From Paracentrotus lividus (lineage: Eukaryota; Echinodermata; Echinoidea; Camarodonta; Echinidae), in the NCBI GenBank assembly GCA_940671915.1, contig CALNVZ010001495.1, forward strand, positions 175,713 through 239,712: a stretch of 64,000 nt of DNA, written 5' to 3'. Shown in pieces: positions 59,584 through 64,000 of this stretch. Position 1 is the first letter of the stretch. Every line of letters begins with the position of its first letter. Both the position numbers and the translations under genes were made by a program. Below the pieces are notes generated by a model, which worked only from the letters and a program-made list of their open reading frames with translations, had not been told where the DNA came from and made no database searches.

Positions 59584-59670
59584 AAAATGGGGAGAGGCAA
59601 ACAATTTTTAGGCCATTTAAAAAAAAAAAATAATAATGGCCCAAAAATTGTTTGCCTCTCCCCATTTTTT
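59584..59670. repeat. Hairpin 2 (GGGGAGAGGCAAACAATTTT arms)
   Basis: The arms 59584-59617 and 59636-59670 are almost perfect reverse complements of about 34 bp, with an 18-bp A/T loop. It ends about 20 bp before the LTR. Confidence 0.85.
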
Positions 59671-59692
59671 TTTTTATGTGAAATTCCCCCCC

Positions 59693-59874
59693 TGTCACGT
59701 AAGAATTATACAGACGTGAAGGTTTAAAGAAGAGTCTACGCCCGAATTGGGGTGCGAAATATAATTGCGTGTTCTAAGTGATGATTTCTTTTGTTATGTA
59801 AATAAAACCAAGATTCTGTCTCTTGGAGCGCAACTCATAAAACTGTTGGTTAGAATTTTGTCTTTCCTGTGACA
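59693..59874 (+). mobile_element. 182-bp LTR of a retrotransposon
   Basis: It begins TGTCAC and ends GTGACA, a perfect 6-bp inverted terminus of the TG...CA type. It contains GTAAATAAAACC, a possible polyadenylation signal. A related but broken copy lies at 37997-38084. No second LTR was found to the right, so this is the 5' end of a truncated element. The size and the following leader suggest a Gypsy-like element; no pol is present to confirm. Confidence 0.75.
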
Positions 59875-59879
59875 TTTTA

Positions 59880-59897
59880 TGGAGGTCCCACCGAGAC
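59880..59897 (+). promoter_or_regulatory. Candidate primer-binding site
   Basis: TGGAGGTCCCACCGAGAC starts five bases after the LTR. A TGG start complementary to tRNA CCA ends, at this spacing, is characteristic. The tRNA species was not assigned. Confidence 0.6.
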
Positions 59898-60519
59898 CAA
59901 TAGGGTGCTGAGTTGCTAAAATATTACCAAATGGTAGCTTAAGAAGTGTTGCATGTGTTGTGTGCACTTAGAGGCCGATTGAGAATTTAGATTATTGAGA
60001 AATGATGATTTTCTAATAAGTTTTCTCATCGGTAAATGTACGGCAATCGGTGTATGAGATTGTGCGTTATTGTATGCAACGCTACGCCGGGCACTGCGGG
60101 TATAAATCAGACCAAGTGCGTGTACGTATAAGGATTAAATGAATTTGTGTGTGTGGTTCGGCCGGGTTGAGAGCTGTGTATGCGAGTCGGTACACGGGCT
60201 ATTGTCTACGGTGCGATTAACAATAGGTTCGCTGATATAGCGGGGCACTGAATGGAATGCTTTATTGTTCACACAGGATTACACAATGCGATTGGTGTGC
60301 ATATCTCAGGCGGGTAATTCGTAAAGCTACCAGGTTGTGTGGTGATATTGGAGGAATAATTTACCTCGGGTGTATTTCGTGTTAGCGGAATTTAGGCGAT
60401 TGAAATTGTCTGTCATTTTATGGTGTTTTGTGTGTTGACACAGATAGTGTACGGTTGAAACGGTTGAGTATAAAACCAGGTTTTGTACACATAAGTTGGT
60501 AATATACACTTCAGCTAAA

Positions 60520-60790
60520 ATGGGAAGTGTGGAAGAAATCAAGGAACTTTCGGCATTAGGCCGAGAGAAGGAGCTCACCGGCGCTGCTTTGAATAATTTC
60601 GTAAAGGAACGATTAGCTAGCGGAAATCACAAAAGAACGAGAAGCCGCAGAAAGAGAGAAAGTACGAGAATCTGCTGAAAGAGAACGAGAACGGGCTGAA
60701 AGAGAACGAGAAAGGGCCGAAAGAGAACGAGAACGGGATGAAAGGGAGAAAGAGCGTTCTTATAAATTGGAGATGGAGCGAATGGCTATA
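60520..60790 (+). pseudogene. Start of a gag-like frame, frameshifted and truncated
   Basis: About 620 bp after the primer site, ATG (context GCTAAAATGG) opens a frame starting MGSVEEIKELSALGREKELT and NNFVKERLA. A frame change between about 60618 and 60630 then ends it at a TGA (60676). In the next frame the sequence continues as a charged E/R/K coiled-coil stretch to about 60790. A short helical N-terminus followed by an E/R-rich coil is common in Gag proteins of invertebrate Gypsy-like elements. Capsid, protease and polymerase regions are missing; the DNA after 60790 has no retroelement character. It is a dead remnant. Confidence 0.65.
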
Positions 60791-61991
60791 GTAGTGGGGT
60801 TTGTTATGTCATTCCGTAGGACTAAGTTGCCCAAAGTGATATTTTGGTGGATTTGGCTTCTAGAGAGTCCCTCTCATCCAAAAATGGTGGGGTTCAAATT
60901 TTCAGACCCCTGCTTCATTTCTTATTGGGCCTTTTTGTGTCTTCCTCCCTAATTCAAAATTCTTCCGCCAATTTCACTGTTAAGTTGTCCAGAATTTCAA
61001 AGAAATTCATACTGAATAATACTGCATCATCAAAATTTAGTTTCAATATAGTTTATGGGTCCCAAATGACAAAAGAATTGTGAAAAATGATGGGCGTAAG
61101 TATAAAATTGAGAAAAATGTGGCGTTTTTATTTTATTTCGGGCTAGGATGTCAAAAAATGAGTTGGAATGGTGTTAAACATTGAAAGAAATGAAGAACAA
61201 TTGTCACATACCATTTAGATGGCTATTCCATCATTTAAAGATGTACGTTCCCCATAGTGTAGAGGGAGTTCAAAATACGTACGCGGTAACGAACTATGCA
61301 AGCTGCCCATTCATACCAACGATGTGCGACTCTTACGCAGTGGTCCAAAAACCGAAAGCTAGAACACCCGAACGATTGCCGAAGTCATGAGCCAATTTCT
61401 TATCGGCAATGATTCGCGTGCAAGCGAGAAGGTGATACTAGATCCGAACACTACAATGTATTCGGCCCAGGTATTCACTCATGCACGTATGCTTTATACA
61501 CACAAACAGTAGCACACACAATGGTGTGTATCGCAAATCGCTCTCACAGCGCGATCGCGATTGGCTGGCATGTAACCGTATGCAAATTAAGTCATGCTCT
61601 AAGCTTCGTGAACAATATGGCTGCGACCACACACACAGTTTAGCGATGCTCGTGAATGACCACCTTTAAAAGGTAAAATATACCCCAATTTAGTCTTTTA
61701 TCAGATGTAAACGTTGCTTCGACAACAGATGGCGACAAACATATTTTGATAAAGTTTAAAAAAAAATACTCTTAAATATCAACTTCTGGTCACTCTAAAT
61801 GCATGGATAATTCAAAAATAAAAGAAAGTTTAGAACTATAGTACTTTTACAAATAAAGTTGATTCAAATCGCACGTTTTGTTTTGTTACAAATGGTATTT
61901 GGCGCCCTACATTCATCGCCTGCTTGAAATTTCACATATAAAAAAATTACAGGGAAGCGGACACTATTTCTTTCATTAAGATGCTACGACG
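60791..61991. other. Non-coding DNA, nothing recognised
   Basis: Short frames only. It lies upstream of the SRCR signal exon on the minus strand, so a promoter or first exon could be here, but I see no TATA-box plus initiator arrangement worth calling. Confidence 0.4.
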
Positions 61992-61992
61992 C

Positions 61993-62157
61993 CAGTGGCG
62001 GATCCAGGCGGGGGCGCAGGGTACGCGCACCCCTCTGTAATTTCAAAACCACTCATTGACTGTACATCTTAAATCATATATATTTTCGGCTGCGTCCCCT
62101 ATTTTTCCAAATTTTCGGGATGAGCCCCCGTATTTTCTAAATCCTTGATCCGCCAGT
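61993..62157. mobile_element. Small MITE with CAGTGGCGGATCCAGG terminus
   Basis: CCAGTGGCGGATCCAGG at 61993 is mirrored by CCTTGATCCGCCAG ending at about 62157. This terminus is common in hAT-like MITEs of many animals. A further related end, CCTGGATCCGCGCCTG, occurs at 62526-62541, so the region may hold two overlapping copies. No clear 8-bp duplication is seen. Confidence 0.6.
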
Positions 62158-63208
62158 TCTTGCACTTTAACTCGAAAAGAAGGTCAAGAACTTGGTTTAG
62201 AATAATAATTGTATCATCTTGTGCGCACGCCCGCTCAACAAAAGCATAGTAGTACCCCTTGAATATCAGTATCAACATTGGATTTTCAGATGTTTGTACA
62301 GCCAATTTTTTTTCCCCATCACACCGAACGAGCAATTTTTTCCACGTCACGCTGTTCGTGCGATAAGCGGCGGGGGGGGGGGGGGGGGGGGGGATTGGTA
62401 GGTGTTAATTTTTCGGCCTTTAGCCACCAAGAAGGTTATGTTGGTCAATCGTATCAGCAAGTCTTATGTGTTCCCCCTTTTTTGTATTTATTTTGTTAGG
62501 AGGGGTACGGGCCCGCTGGGCCCCCTGGATCCGCGCCTGACTATTGCTAAGCCAAAATCCGAGATAGTTGGGCAGTTAAGACTAAGTAATGCGAGCTCGT
62601 AGAGCGAGCAAATAATTTCATAAAATTAAACCTTTTATAACAAATTGGGAGCAAGAGGGCTCAATGGCAATTGATATGAAGCCCCTGCCCCCGAAATATA
62701 ACTGAGCCCCAAGAAAGATAAAGTAAGGAACCCCCTGGTTCCTATTAAAAAAAAAAAAACTAACTTAAAGGCATTCGAGCACGCAGGGCGAGCTTAAAAT
62801 AAAAGTCATGATCTTGATGATAGACCTGAAAAGTGAGTTGTTTAATAGCAAATTGGGAGCAGGGAGAAGCGGCTCAGTAATATCGCAGCCTCCTACAAAG
62901 GGAGAGTGGGTTCAATGGCTAAGCCCAACCGATAGGGGGATGCCCTTGGCAAGGCTAAATGATAATGAAGACCCTTCCCACAAACAACGGGGGTGCTCAC
63001 AGGCTGATACCCATTCGAAATAGTAGTGTCCCTTTGGTTCATATAAAAAATAAAAAATAAATAAAATAAACTTAAAGATTTGGCTAAAAGGATGATATTT
63101 GAGAGATTTGAAATGTATCTCATGTTTCAAAACAAATTGGGAGGGGACAAGGAGGGGAGGGGCTCAATAATACCCATGCCCCCTCAAACATAATTATGGG
63201 TTCATAGT
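62158..63208. other. Non-coding DNA; G-run of about 23 bp
   Basis: The G-run is at 62370-62392. Two loosely similar segments near 62640-62760 and 62830-63060 share AACAAATTGGGAG / GCAAATTGGGAGC and a CAATGGC block, suggesting an old duplication. No gene is seen. Confidence 0.45.
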
Positions 63209-64000
63209 AGGGGAGACCGGGAATGGACGTTACAAAATTCACATTTTGGGCCAGATAATTCTAATGAAAGTACTCACACACTCCATTTTGGGTCTGTAGT
63301 TAGCTTATTATGTTGGCTAAAACCTGAGGCACATAAAACTTGAAAACATGTAAACACTAATTAACTACAGCTTAATTAATGAAGACATTTTTTGTAACAA
63401 CCTACCCCGTATACGGGGTAAGTTGTTACACCATATACGGGGTAAATTGTTACTATATGTAAACATACAGGGTAATTTGTTACAATGTGTAAATCTCTTA
63501 TACCATAATTTTGCTTCAACTTTCCAGTTTCTTGGTATCGTTAACAGTAGATCAAGTAGAGCTCTAGAATAGCCTATTATAGTAATAATATAAATATATT
63601 AAAATATTAACACCTGAAAATTGAAACAAAATTACTTTACATGTGTAATGTAATTGGGGTAGGTTGTTACATCGACATGGGGTAGGTTTGTTGCAACAAC
63701 CTACCCCATGGGTGATTTTACTCATAAAATCAACTGTAGCACAGCCATTAGGCAGAATTACAGGGCATGGTTCAGGGGTATATTAGTGACACATGTACTA
63801 TATTCACAATACCAGACTATCATCATGTGCCTTCAGTTGTAAGAACTATTACAAATTTTAATTTTTGTCAAAAATCCACTTGGAACTGTAAAAAATGGTT
63901 TTTGTTGATTTACTTTTTAATAAAACAACGGAGAAACCTCATGACCGGCAGTTCATCACAGCTATGTGTAGGCTGTATATAGATGCCAGTTAGCACGAAC
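63209..64000 (+). mobile_element. Left end of a TA-flanked DNA transposon, cut by the window end
   Basis: TAGGGGAGACCGGGAATGG begins at 63209, the inverse of the terminus at 1-43. Internal palindromic words CCCCGTATACGGGG, TAACAACCTACCCC and GGGGTAGGTTGTTAC repeat between 63390 and 63710. No transposase frame is visible in this part. Confidence 0.6.

Overview
The window reads as nuclear DNA of a marine invertebrate, most likely an echinoderm and perhaps a sea urchin. The DNA is AT-rich, exons are very sparse, SRCR-domain exons are bounded by phase-1 introns, and most of the window is inverted-repeat (foldback) DNA transposons, non-LTR retrotransposon debris and minisatellites. The taxon is an inference; no ribosomal or mitochondrial marker is present. 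No prokaryotic gene organisation, CRISPR array or operon was seen.

One host gene is supported, on the minus strand and running right to left. A short exon at 58797-58863 encodes a start codon and signal peptide. A group A SRCR exon lies at 19665-19985 and a second at 9430-9750. Both SRCR exons are exactly 321 nt, all three donors are phase 1, and every junction joins a final G to an initial TT. The result is a secreted or cell-surface SRCR protein, a class typical of echinoderm immune receptors, with introns of 38.8 kb and 9.9 kb. Its 3' end is not visible and may lie left of the window.

The introns are layered mobile DNA. From 21.2 to 32.4 kb a 5'-truncated L1/Tx1-like LINE on the minus strand is split into three pieces by a 5.4-kb palindromic element (22544-27974) and by a 2.6-kb element (29153-31791) flanked by an 11-bp direct repeat. 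The reading frame can be followed across both breaks. From 38.1 to 43.4 kb a foldback element appears to have split an older LTR. It carries a 286-bp tandem repeat with tRNA-Thr(AGT)-like sequences and was later hit by a full-length RTE-like LINE (39594-43180) with an AAAGTCA duplication. From 46.5 to 50.1 kb a foldback element contains a second element, which contains two more. From 50.2 to 54.9 kb a TTATGCTACG-ended element holds two kinds of tandem array. Smaller foldbacks lie at 4.3, 11.7, 13.1, 33.0, 35.7 and 43.8 kb.

Right of the signal exon there is a 182-bp LTR with a candidate primer-binding site and the start of a gag-like frame broken by a frameshift (59693-60790), a small hAT-like MITE (about 62.0 kb), and the end of a TA-flanked element (63.2 kb). 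That element's terminal sequence also appears, inverted, at the very start of the window. Minisatellites of pyrimidine/purine type at 16.9, 44.3 and 47.7 kb and many mononucleotide runs produce long but meaningless open frames. I saw no previously unknown multi-gene system. The most unusual items are the giant palindrome, the nested transposon stacks, the tRNA-bearing tandem repeat, and a strictly conserved 19-bp core shared by tandem arrays in two otherwise different transposons.
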